Positions 1-5,340 of a DNA stretch of 5,340 nucleotides are shown here, piece by piece; within the stretch, counting starts at the first letter, position 1; every line of letters begins with the position of its first letter. The position numbers were made by a program, and so were the translations under genes. The stretch is taken from assembly GCA_018679315.1 (NCBI GenBank), contig JAHHLF010000062.1:1-5340 (forward strand), given 5' to 3'. Below the pieces are notes generated by a model. It saw only the letters and a list, made by a program, of their open reading frames with translations, was not told where the DNA came from and searched no databases. This DNA is from Bacteroidia bacterium. GTDB taxonomy: Bacteria > Bacteroidota > Bacteroidia > Flavobacteriales > Flavobacteriaceae.

Positions 1-1
1 G

Positions 2-226
2 GCCATGAGTAATCCCATGGCTGTGAAAGAACTGGAAAAGATACCGGAAGTGCTCGAATGTCATTATACCACTGGAGACTGGTCTATCCTGGTAAAAATT
101 TTGTGCAAAGACAATGAGCATTTAATGCATGTTCTAAACAAAAATATTCAGCAAATATCCGGTGTGTCCCGGACAGAAACTTTTATCTCTCTGGCTCAGC
201 AGATAGATCGACAGATCGCCATCTAA
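2..226 (+). CDS. Lrp/AsnC family transcriptional regulator, C-terminal part (5' end cut by window edge)
   Basis: The visible 74 codons read through the left edge in the same frame, so the ATG at 5 is probably internal and the N-terminal helix-turn-helix lies outside the window. What remains is the C-terminal ligand-binding and oligomerisation domain of Lrp/AsnC regulators (RAM/AsnC_trans_reg). The family pattern is clear: 'IPEVLECHYTTGD' matches the 'iPeV.ec..vtGd' strand-turn, followed by a beta strand (WSILVKI), a helix (NEHLMHVLNKNIQQI), and the 'GVSRTETFISL' strand equivalent to 'GV..t.T...l'. Complete family members are about 150 residues, so roughly half is seen. Such proteins form dimers to octamers and usually respond to amino acids, but the effector cannot be read from this fragment. 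The TAA at 224-226 shares its last base with the ATG of the following lpxR-like gene. Family assignment is firm; target genes are unknown. Confidence 0.9.
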   Translation, partial: AMSNPMAVKELEKIPEVLECHYTTGDWSILVKILCKDNEHLMHVLNKNIQQISGVSRTETFISLAQQIDRQIAI

Positions 227-1188
227 TGGAAACTTCTTTTTCTATGGTAAGGCTGTACTTTTTTGGCCCTTTTTTTTGTCTATGGCTTAGCACCTCTCTC
301 ATATTCGCACAGGAAGTTGATCAGGATAGCCTGAATGTTCCCAACCAGCAATTAGAATTGCGGCATGACAACGATTTCCTATTAACCACAGATAAATATT
401 ACTCCTCCGGACTCTTTCTGACCTATAGAAAAAAACTAAAGAAAGGATTGTTATCTCCATGGGATGAACAAGTAGCTATCTCAGTATTACAACAAGTCTA
501 CACACCATCGAACATACAATCGGAAGTACTTTCAGATCATGACAGGCCTTATGCGGCATTTACAGGACTCCAATTTAATTGGGCTAGCACAAGCGATCGA
601 TGGCATATAGGGATAGACGGGCTATTAGGTCAAGCAGGGCCTGATTCCGGTGCGGGGAATTTCCAACGATGGTACCACAATGCCGTTGTTATATCACCAC
701 CCCCGGTATGGGAAGGCGAGATCGCCAATAGCTTCCATTCCAATATCTATCTGAAAGCGGTCAGGGAATGGGAGTGGATACCTAATCCGTTTGGGATTCG
801 TGCAGCGGTAGAACTAAACAGCGCTGCAGGGAGTAAGGATATATTTTTAGAACCCGGAATTGCATTACATTTTGGCAGGCGCAATCCAATGCGACAAAGC
901 ATTGCTTATGAACAACTCGGATCTCTGGAAAGGGAGATCTACTTTACCTTGCGACTTAGTCAGCGCTATGTCTATCGAAATTCGCTGATAGAAGGGCACC
1001 CTTCCGGAGACGAATCCCCGCTGGTATTTTCCCCGGAAAAAGAAGTCCTTCATATAGGGTTCGACTTGTACCACAGGTTTAAAAGACATGACTATAAAGT
1101 AAGCTACCGTTATCTTGGACCTGAAGTCCTGGATAACGGCAGTCATAATTATTTGATCTTATCGTACGCCTATAGTTTTGGCTCTTAG
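226..1188 (+). CDS. LpxR-family outer-membrane lipid A 3'-O-deacylase
   Basis: 320 residues, close to the roughly 320-residue precursor of Salmonella LpxR, a calcium-dependent outer-membrane beta-barrel that removes the 3'-acyloxyacyl chain from lipid A. A signal peptide is evident: hydrophobic stretch at residues 8-28 and a likely signal peptidase I site after IFA28, before QEVDQ. Family landmarks occur in order: HDND at 47-50 (Asn49-Asp50 align with the catalytic Asn-Asp near the mature N terminus), a YYSSGLFLTY strand at 58-67, DRPYAAF at 106-112, GPDSG at 138-142, and Q147-xxx-H151, where His151 aligns with the catalytic His122 of mature LpxR. PVWEGEIAN at 160-168 matches the 'W..Q..N' segment after it. 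The C terminus alternates polar and aromatic residues (SYAYSFGS) as expected for a last barrel strand, though Phe is third from the end. Start ATG226 overlaps the regulator stop; Met7 (244) is an alternative that still leaves a signal peptide. No Shine-Dalgarno site is seen. Substrate on this organism's lipid A is inferred from family. Confidence 0.88.
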   Translation: METSFSMVRLYFFGPFFCLWLSTSLIFAQEVDQDSLNVPNQQLELRHDNDFLLTTDKYYSSGLFLTYRKKLKKGLLSPWDEQVAISVLQQVYTPSNIQSEVLSDHDRPYAAFTGLQFNWASTSDRWHIGIDGLLGQAGPDSGAGNFQRWYHNAVVISPPPVWEGEIANSFHSNIYLKAVREWEWIPNPFGIRAAVELNSAAGSKDIFLEPGIALHFGRRNPMRQSIAYEQLGSLEREIYFTLRLSQRYVYRNSLIEGHPSGDESPLVFSPEKEVLHIGFDLYHRFKRHDYKVSYRYLGPEVLDNGSHNYLILSYAYSFGS

Positions 1189-1883
1189 TCTCGTCCCGCT
1201 ACGCGAAAGGCGAAGTAGACAAGTGTTGCAAGGGATCCGATCGCCGCAGCAACATAAGTCCTTGCCGCCCATTTCAAGGCATCTTCAGCCCCTGCATACT
1301 CCTCCTGGCTTACCATATTCTTCCGCTTTAACCAGGCCAGGGCCCTATTGCTTGCATCGTATTCTACAGGTAGCGTAACAAAGCTAAAAAGGGTCCCCAT
1401 GCCAAACAAGCCTACGCCTGCCCAGGCAATAGTACCTCCAAATGCAGTAGAGGACATGAGTGCCAATCCGCCAATGATCACCCACATTGATAACTTAGAG
1501 GCCACGGACACAACAGGGACCAATTGAGATCTCATTTGCAACCATTGATAAGAAGAGGCATGCTGCACAGCATGTCCTACTTCGTGCGCAGCAACAGCCG
1601 CTGCTGAAGCATTACGCTGGTTATATACACCTTCACTAAGATTTACTGTTTTGTTCTTAGGGTTATAGTGATCTGTAAGCATCCCTTGGGTAGAAATTAC
1701 CTGTACATCTCGTATTCCGTGATCGGCCAACATCTTTTCAGCGATCTCGGCACCGCTCATTCCGTTTCGTAAATGCACTTTGGAATACTGGGCAAACTTG
1801 CTTTTAAGTCGGCCACTAACTAGCATACTAACCAGCATAAAAGCACCGGCAATCAACATATATCCCATATCTATTCCAAACAT
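1185..1883 (-). CDS. Membrane zinc metallopeptidase, YugP-like (Zn_peptidase_2 family)
   Basis: 232 residues from ATG at 1883. The open frame continues upstream to a TTG at 1964, but those 27 extra codons have no family resemblance, while MFGIDMGYML matches the usual 'MF.iD..Y.' beginning of YugP-like proteins. Order of parts: N-terminal membrane helix at about 6-24; a soluble segment with YSKV (33-36) and GMSGAEIAEKML (41-52); LTDHYNPKNKTVNLSEGVY (69-87), a family hallmark; the zinc motif H100-E101-V-G-H104 followed by AVQH; RSQLVP (118-123); two membrane helices within about 130-172; then LPVEYDAS (171-178), whose Glu174 is a likely third zinc ligand; and a last helix at about 210-226. The length is typical. 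The physiological substrate of this family is not well established. The gene follows leuS on the same strand after 93 bases, so read-through from leuS is possible. Its TAA overlaps the stop of the convergent lpxR-like gene by four bases of coding sequence. Confidence 0.9.
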   Translation of the reverse strand: MFGIDMGYMLIAGAFMLVSMLVSGRLKSKFAQYSKVHLRNGMSGAEIAEKMLADHGIRDVQVISTQGMLTDHYNPKNKTVNLSEGVYNQRNASAAAVAAHEVGHAVQHASSYQWLQMRSQLVPVVSVASKLSMWVIIGGLALMSSTAFGGTIAWAGVGLFGMGTLFSFVTLPVEYDASNRALAWLKRKNMVSQEEYAGAEDALKWAARTYVAAAIGSLATLVYFAFRVAGRD

Positions 1884-1976
1884 GTGTATTGTTTTTAGAT
1901 AGTTAAAATTACGAATGATACAGCAAAAACCCTTCCATAACAAAATTGGAATGAAAACTGACAAAATGTACTGCCA
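1884..1976 (-). promoter_or_regulatory. leuS-peptidase spacer with a weak promoter candidate
   Basis: This 93-base AT-rich spacer separates the leuS stop from the peptidase ATG. On the - strand it contains TTTG (+ strand 1941-1944) and, about 20 bases further, TATCATTC (+ strand 1913-1920), which only loosely resembles the Bacteroidetes -33 TTTG and -7 TAnnTTTG boxes; the leader would be about 29 bases. A TACATTTTG directly after the leuS stop has one base too many between its TA and TTTG parts. No GC-rich hairpin with a T tract is present, so I see no intrinsic terminator for leuS here. The peptidase could be expressed from its own weak promoter, by read-through from leuS, or both. Confidence 0.2.
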
Positions 1977-4805
1977 TCAGCCTACGATATTCACGATCTT
2001 TCCTGGCACTATGATCACTTTCTTAGGCTCTCTGCCCTGAAGTTGTTGTTGGGTCTTCTCGTGGGCCATTACCGCTTCCTCGATCTCATTGGGACCCATT
2101 GATAAAGGTAGTTCGAGTTTAAAGCGCATCTTCCCATTAAAGGAAATAGGGTATTCTTTAGTGCTTTCTACCAGGTATTCGGATTTAAATTCTGGGAAAG
2201 GTGCATAACTTATACTTTCCTGATGGCCAAGTTTGTTCCATAGTTCCTCGGCTATATGAGGCGCATAAGGCGATAGCGTGATCAATAAGGGCTCTAATAT
2301 TTCACGGGACTGACATTTTTGCGCGCTAAGCTCATTAACACCTATCATAAAAGTAGATACAGAAGTGTTGAATGAGAAGTTTTCAATATCCTCTTCTACT
2401 TTCTTAATGACTTTATGCAAGCTTCGAAAATTTTCCTCAGTAGGTGCATCCCCGGCCACATAGAATTCTCCATTGGCTCCTTGGTGGTATAACTTCCAGA
2501 GTTTTTTCAAGAAACCATAAACACCTGTAATCCCTGCTGTATTCCACGGCTTTGCCTGTTCCAGTGGCCCCAGGAACATTTCGTACATGCGAAGGGAATC
2601 TGCCCCATAGGTATCACAGATCTCATCGGGGTTCACCACATTGTATTTGGATTTTGACATTTTTTCTACTTCATGACCCACTTTGTACACCCCATCTTCC
2701 AATACGAATTTCGCGTCCGCATATTCCGGACGCCATTTTTTAAACCCTTCGATATCCAATTCGCCAGAGGCATTAACAAGCGATACATCAGCATGAATGG
2801 GGTCTACCTCCTTGCCTTCGATCAAACCTAAGGAGATCAAGGAATTGGATCCTTTTTCCCGGTATACAAATGCACTGGTTCCAAGGATCATTCCCTGGTT
2901 AATCAATTTCCTTGCATATTCCTCCTGCGGAACAATCCCCAGATCAAACAAGAATTTTTGCCAGAATCGTGAATAGAGCAAATGCCCTGTAGCATGTTCG
3001 ATCCCTCCTATATAAAGGTCTACCTGTTTCCAATACTGAATGGCTTCCTGAGAATAGATAGCCTCCTCATTATGCGGATCCATATAGCGATTGAAATACT
3101 GTGAACTTCCCGCCCATCCCGGCATGGTATTCAACTCTAGAGGAAATACCGATTCATGGTCAATTTTGTCATTATGAACAACCGAATTTTTGATCGTATC
3201 CCAGGCCCAGACCTCAGCATTTCCCAGAGGAGGTTCCCCGGTTTCAGTCGGAAGATACTTAGCTACCTCAGGCAAATGCAGCGGAAGGTGCTCTTCTGCT
3301 ATCATTTCGGGGGTTCCATCTACAAAATAGACAGGGAAGGGCTCTCCCCAATATCGCTGTCTACTAAAAACGGCATCCCTCAATCTGTAATTGATCTTTC
3401 CTTCTCCCTGACCAATTTTTTCTAATTCTTCAATCACCCTGGCAACAGCCTTTTCATAGCTCAAGCCATCTAGAAAATCAGAATTGGCGATAACTGTATT
3501 TTCCTTATCTGCAAAGGCTTCTTCAGAAATATCTATTCCTTTGAAAATATTTGGGATCGGGATATTGAAATGGGTCGCAAAATCATAGTCGCGCTGATCT
3601 CCACAAGGTACAGACATAACGGCACCCGTCCCATAGCCTGCCAAGACATAATCCCCTATCCAAATGGGAATTGACTCTTTGCTGAAAGGGTGAACAGCAT
3701 ATGCTCCTGTGAATACACCTGATATTGTCTTTACATCAGAAAGCCTGTCGCGTTCCGATCTTTTGGCAGTAGCCTTGACATAGGCCTCCACGGCTGAGCG
3801 TTGAGCCGCAGTCGTTATTTTCGCCACTAGTTCGTGTTCCGGAGCCAGGGTCATAAAAGACGCCCCAAAAATTGTATCAGGTCGGGTGGTAAAAACTTCG
3901 ATGGGGTAACTAGCGCCATCCGACTCCTGAGTATAAAATGTAACTGTTGCGCCTACTGATCTTCCTATCCAGTTTGTCTGCGCATCTTTTAAAGGCTGGG
4001 GCCAGTCGATCGTAGCAAGTCCGTCCAATAAACGCTGTGCATAGGCCGTAATACGCATTATCCATTGGGTCATTTTTTTCCGTTCCACCGGATGACCGCC
4101 TCGTTCCGAAACACCGTTTACGATCTCATCATTGGCCAAAACCGTTCCCAGGGCCGGACACCAGTTTACCTCAGTATCTGCCAGGTACGTTAATCTGTAG
4201 TGAAGTAGCAATTTCTTTTTCTCTTTCTCAGTAAAACCATTCCAATCTGAAGCGCTGAATTCAGGAGTTTTAGGATCACAGGTCGCATTTACCCTTGTAT
4301 TTCCTTCTTTTTCAAAACGCTCGATCAATGTTTTAATGGACTGTGCCTTATCCATATCCTGATCGTACCAGGAATTAAAGAGTTGAATAAAAACCCATTG
4401 TGTCCACTTGTAATATTTCGGGTCTGAAGTTCGCACTTCGCGATCCCAATCAAAGGAAAATCCAAGTCGGTCTAACTGTTCACGATACCGTTTAATATTC
4501 GCCTCTGTTGTAATGGCCGGATGCTGGCCGGTTTGAATGGCATACTGCTCGGCCGGCAGGCCAAATGAATCATAGCCCATTGGGTGCAGCACATTAAATC
4601 CTTTATGTCTTTTATAGCGGCTATAAATATCACTTGCAATATATCCCAGCGGATGACCTACATGCAAACCGGCTCCGGAAGGATACGGAAACATATCCAG
4701 GGCATAGAATTTCTCTTTATTAGATGTATTCGATACTTTGAACGTATTATGCTCGGCCCAATACGATTGCCAACGCGCTTCTATCTCCCTGAAATTATAT
4801 TGCAT
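1977..4805 (-). CDS. leuS: Leucyl-tRNA synthetase (leucine--tRNA ligase), class I
   Basis: 942 residues from ATG at 4805; joins leucine to tRNA-Leu in the cytoplasm using ATP. The frame extends 17 codons further to ATG 4856, but family similarity begins at MQYNFREIEARWQ and the promoter box lies too close to the upper ATG. Parts in order: class I signature H48-V-G-H51; a Bacteroidetes-type insertion at about 146-200; the zinc-domain region NWCP (214-217) with VERK; the CP1 editing domain with TTRPDT (306-311) and GTGAVMSVP then GDQRDYDF, where Asp403 is the equivalent of the editing-site Asp that holds the amino group; SRQRYWGEP (481-489); GGIEHATGHLLYSRFW; a leucine-specific insertion at about 634-714; KMSKS at 715-719; the anticodon-binding helical domain with LSPYAPHIAEELW; and a C-terminal domain ending in VPGKIVNIVG. 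All catalytic landmarks are intact. The CxxC usually found after NWCP is replaced by SERG. It is divergent from ftsX and upstream of the peptidase gene. Confidence 0.98.
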   Translation of the reverse strand: MQYNFREIEARWQSYWAEHNTFKVSNTSNKEKFYALDMFPYPSGAGLHVGHPLGYIASDIYSRYKRHKGFNVLHPMGYDSFGLPAEQYAIQTGQHPAITTEANIKRYREQLDRLGFSFDWDREVRTSDPKYYKWTQWVFIQLFNSWYDQDMDKAQSIKTLIERFEKEGNTRVNATCDPKTPEFSASDWNGFTEKEKKKLLLHYRLTYLADTEVNWCPALGTVLANDEIVNGVSERGGHPVERKKMTQWIMRITAYAQRLLDGLATIDWPQPLKDAQTNWIGRSVGATVTFYTQESDGASYPIEVFTTRPDTIFGASFMTLAPEHELVAKITTAAQRSAVEAYVKATAKRSERDRLSDVKTISGVFTGAYAVHPFSKESIPIWIGDYVLAGYGTGAVMSVPCGDQRDYDFATHFNIPIPNIFKGIDISEEAFADKENTVIANSDFLDGLSYEKAVARVIEELEKIGQGEGKINYRLRDAVFSRQRYWGEPFPVYFVDGTPEMIAEEHLPLHLPEVAKYLPTETGEPPLGNAEVWAWDTIKNSVVHNDKIDHESVFPLELNTMPGWAGSSQYFNRYMDPHNEEAIYSQEAIQYWKQVDLYIGGIEHATGHLLYSRFWQKFLFDLGIVPQEEYARKLINQGMILGTSAFVYREKGSNSLISLGLIEGKEVDPIHADVSLVNASGELDIEGFKKWRPEYADAKFVLEDGVYKVGHEVEKMSKSKYNVVNPDEICDTYGADSLRMYEMFLGPLEQAKPWNTAGITGVYGFLKKLWKLYHQGANGEFYVAGDAPTEENFRSLHKVIKKVEEDIENFSFNTSVSTFMIGVNELSAQKCQSREILEPLLITLSPYAPHIAEELWNKLGHQESISYAPFPEFKSEYLVESTKEYPISFNGKMRFKLELPLSMGPNEIEEAVMAHEKTQQQLQGREPKKVIIVPGKIVNIVG

Positions 4806-4863
4806 AGATGTCTCTTGTGAACTCCCAAAACACCGAGGCTTATGCGGAGCTTTCATTATCGGG

Positions 4864-4871
4864 CAAAAATA
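4864..4871 (-). promoter_or_regulatory. leuS promoter, Bacteroidetes -7 box
   Basis: Read on the - strand this is TATTTTTG followed by CCCG, a perfect match to the TAnnTTTG -7 consensus of the Bacteroidetes primary sigma factor. Transcription would begin near 4860, giving a leader of about 55 bases before the leuS ATG at 4805. That placement leaves only a few bases before the upper in-frame ATG at 4856, which supports the lower start. A clear -33 TTTG is not seen at the expected distance upstream, so the call rests on the -7 box and position. Confidence 0.55.
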
Positions 4872-4892
4872 AGTTTATTCAATTTACTTTCC

Positions 4893-4900
4893 TATTTTTA
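4893..4900 (+). promoter_or_regulatory. Candidate ftsX promoter, -7-like box
   Basis: TATTTTTA followed by CACA matches seven of eight positions of TAnnTTTG-type boxes (A in place of the final G) and lies 17 bases before the ftsX ATG, predicting a very short leader of roughly a dozen bases. A second looser copy, TAAGTTTA, sits at 4870-4877. Neither has a good -33 TTTG at 19-21 bases. The divergent arrangement with leuS requires a rightward promoter in the 112-base gap, and these are the best candidates there. Confidence 0.35.
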
Positions 4901-4917
4901 CACATTCATAGCCCGGC

Positions 4918-5340
4918 ATGAGCAAATCTTTTGAGCGCTTTCAGAAACGCAGATTGATATCGTCCTACTTCTCAGTCGTTTTGAGTATTGCCCTTGTATT
5001 ATTTTTAATGGGTGTATTGGGATTGCTTATTCTCAATACTAAGAAAATGGCAGATCACTTTAAGGAACAGGTGGTAATCACTGTATTTCTTAAGGATAAC
5101 GCCAAAAGTGTTGAAGTAGACCAACTTCAAAAAAGCCTTGCGCTGGCAGATTATACCAAATCTACATCCTATGTCAGCAAAGAGGAGGCTGCGGAAAAAC
5201 ACAGTGAGGAGATAGGCGAAGATTTCCTCGAATTCCTTGGTTATAACCCACTGAAAAATTCAATAGATGTACATCTAAATGCCGAATATGTTGCTACGGA
5301 TTCACTTTCCCATATTGCGACTCAGTTATCGGAGCGAGAT
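4918..5340 (+). CDS. ftsX: Cell division protein FtsX, ABC-transporter-like permease, N-terminal part (3' end cut by window edge)
   Basis: 141 codons are open from ATG 4918 to the right edge with no stop. FtsX is the inner-membrane partner of the ATPase FtsE; the complex acts at the division site and activates cell-wall hydrolases rather than moving a solute. Visible parts: a basic cytoplasmic start (KSFERFQKRR, 3-12), one membrane helix at about 14-39 (SYFSVVLSIALVLFLMG...), then the extracytoplasmic domain from about residue 43. This domain carries the FtsX pattern of a beta strand VVITVFLKD (52-60), a helix with QLQKSLALADYTKST, the YVSKEEAAEKH segment, GEDFLEFLGYNPLKNSIDVHL with the characteristic 'lg.NPL..s..v.l' motif, and then SLSHIATQLSERD. 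Three further membrane helices expected in the family lie beyond the window. There is no Shine-Dalgarno site, as is common in Bacteroidetes. It is divergent from leuS and probably the first gene of its transcript. Confidence 0.93.
   Translation, partial: MSKSFERFQKRRLISSYFSVVLSIALVLFLMGVLGLLILNTKKMADHFKEQVVITVFLKDNAKSVEVDQLQKSLALADYTKSTSYVSKEEAAEKHSEEIGEDFLEFLGYNPLKNSIDVHLNAEYVATDSLSHIATQLSERD

Noticed and set aside
991..1004. Perfect inverted repeat GAAGGG-CA-CCCTTC
   Set aside because: It lies inside the lpxR-like coding region, has a two-base loop and no following T tract, so it is unlikely to be a terminator.
865..1146. 93-codon open frame on the - strand
   Set aside because: Antisense to the well-supported lpxR-like gene, no family resemblance and no start signal; a shadow frame.
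1188..1222. Possible hairpin just after the lpxR-like stop (GTCT ... AGAC)
   Set aside because: Only four outer base pairs form before mismatches, no T tract follows, and the bases code for the peptidase C terminus.
1178..1378. 66-codon open frame on the + strand
   Set aside because: Opposite the 3' end of the zinc peptidase gene; low-complexity composition and no recognisable domain.
2552..2743. 63-codon open frame on the + strand, with others at 3156-3425 and 4584-4820
   Set aside because: All lie antisense within leuS, whose protein is continuous and clearly conserved; these are shadow frames.
4806..4860. Possible leuS leader attenuator or T-box
   Set aside because: The leader is about 55 bases, with no leucine-rich short reading frame, no T-box motif and no stable hairpin plus T tract.
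5005..5202. 65-codon open frame on the - strand
   Set aside because: Antisense to ftsX, whose + strand translation matches flavobacterial FtsX throughout.

Overview
The window looks like an ordinary chromosomal stretch from a member of Bacteroidetes, most likely a flavobacterium. Three things point there: the FtsX start resembles flavobacterial FtsX proteins, the LeuRS has the Bacteroidetes-type insertion and the editing motif with GDQRD in place of HDxRD, and a promoter box matches TAnnTTTG while Shine-Dalgarno sites are absent. No mobile element, CRISPR array, RNA gene or long repeat is visible, and no gap without a gene exceeds about 115 bases.

Layout from left to right: (1) the 3' half of an Lrp/AsnC-type transcriptional regulator gene on the + strand, cut by the left edge; (2) an LpxR-family outer-membrane lipid A 3'-O-deacylase on the + strand, whose ATG overlaps the regulator's TAA by one base; (3) a membrane-bound zinc metallopeptidase of the YugP type on the - strand, whose stop codon overlaps the lpxR-like stop; (4) leuS, leucyl-tRNA synthetase, on the - strand, upstream of the peptidase and separated from it by 93 bases; (5) a 112-base divergent promoter region; (6) the 5' part of ftsX on the + strand, running off the right edge.

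The window therefore holds three transcription units. The first is lrp plus the lpxR-like gene (+). The second is leuS, possibly followed by the peptidase (-). The third is ftsX with whatever follows it (+). The first two converge with no spacer; the last two diverge from a shared AT-rich region. The genes do not form one obvious pathway. Envelope functions recur (lipid A remodelling, membrane protease, FtsEX-linked cell-wall hydrolysis), but this may be chance.

Two start codons were moved inward from the longest open frame, leuS to 4805 and the peptidase to 1883, because family homology begins there. I found no convincing undescribed system. The best second looks are the translational coupling of a regulator to a lipid A enzyme, the stop-on-stop convergent junction, and the LeuRS insertion with its degenerate zinc-ligand site.
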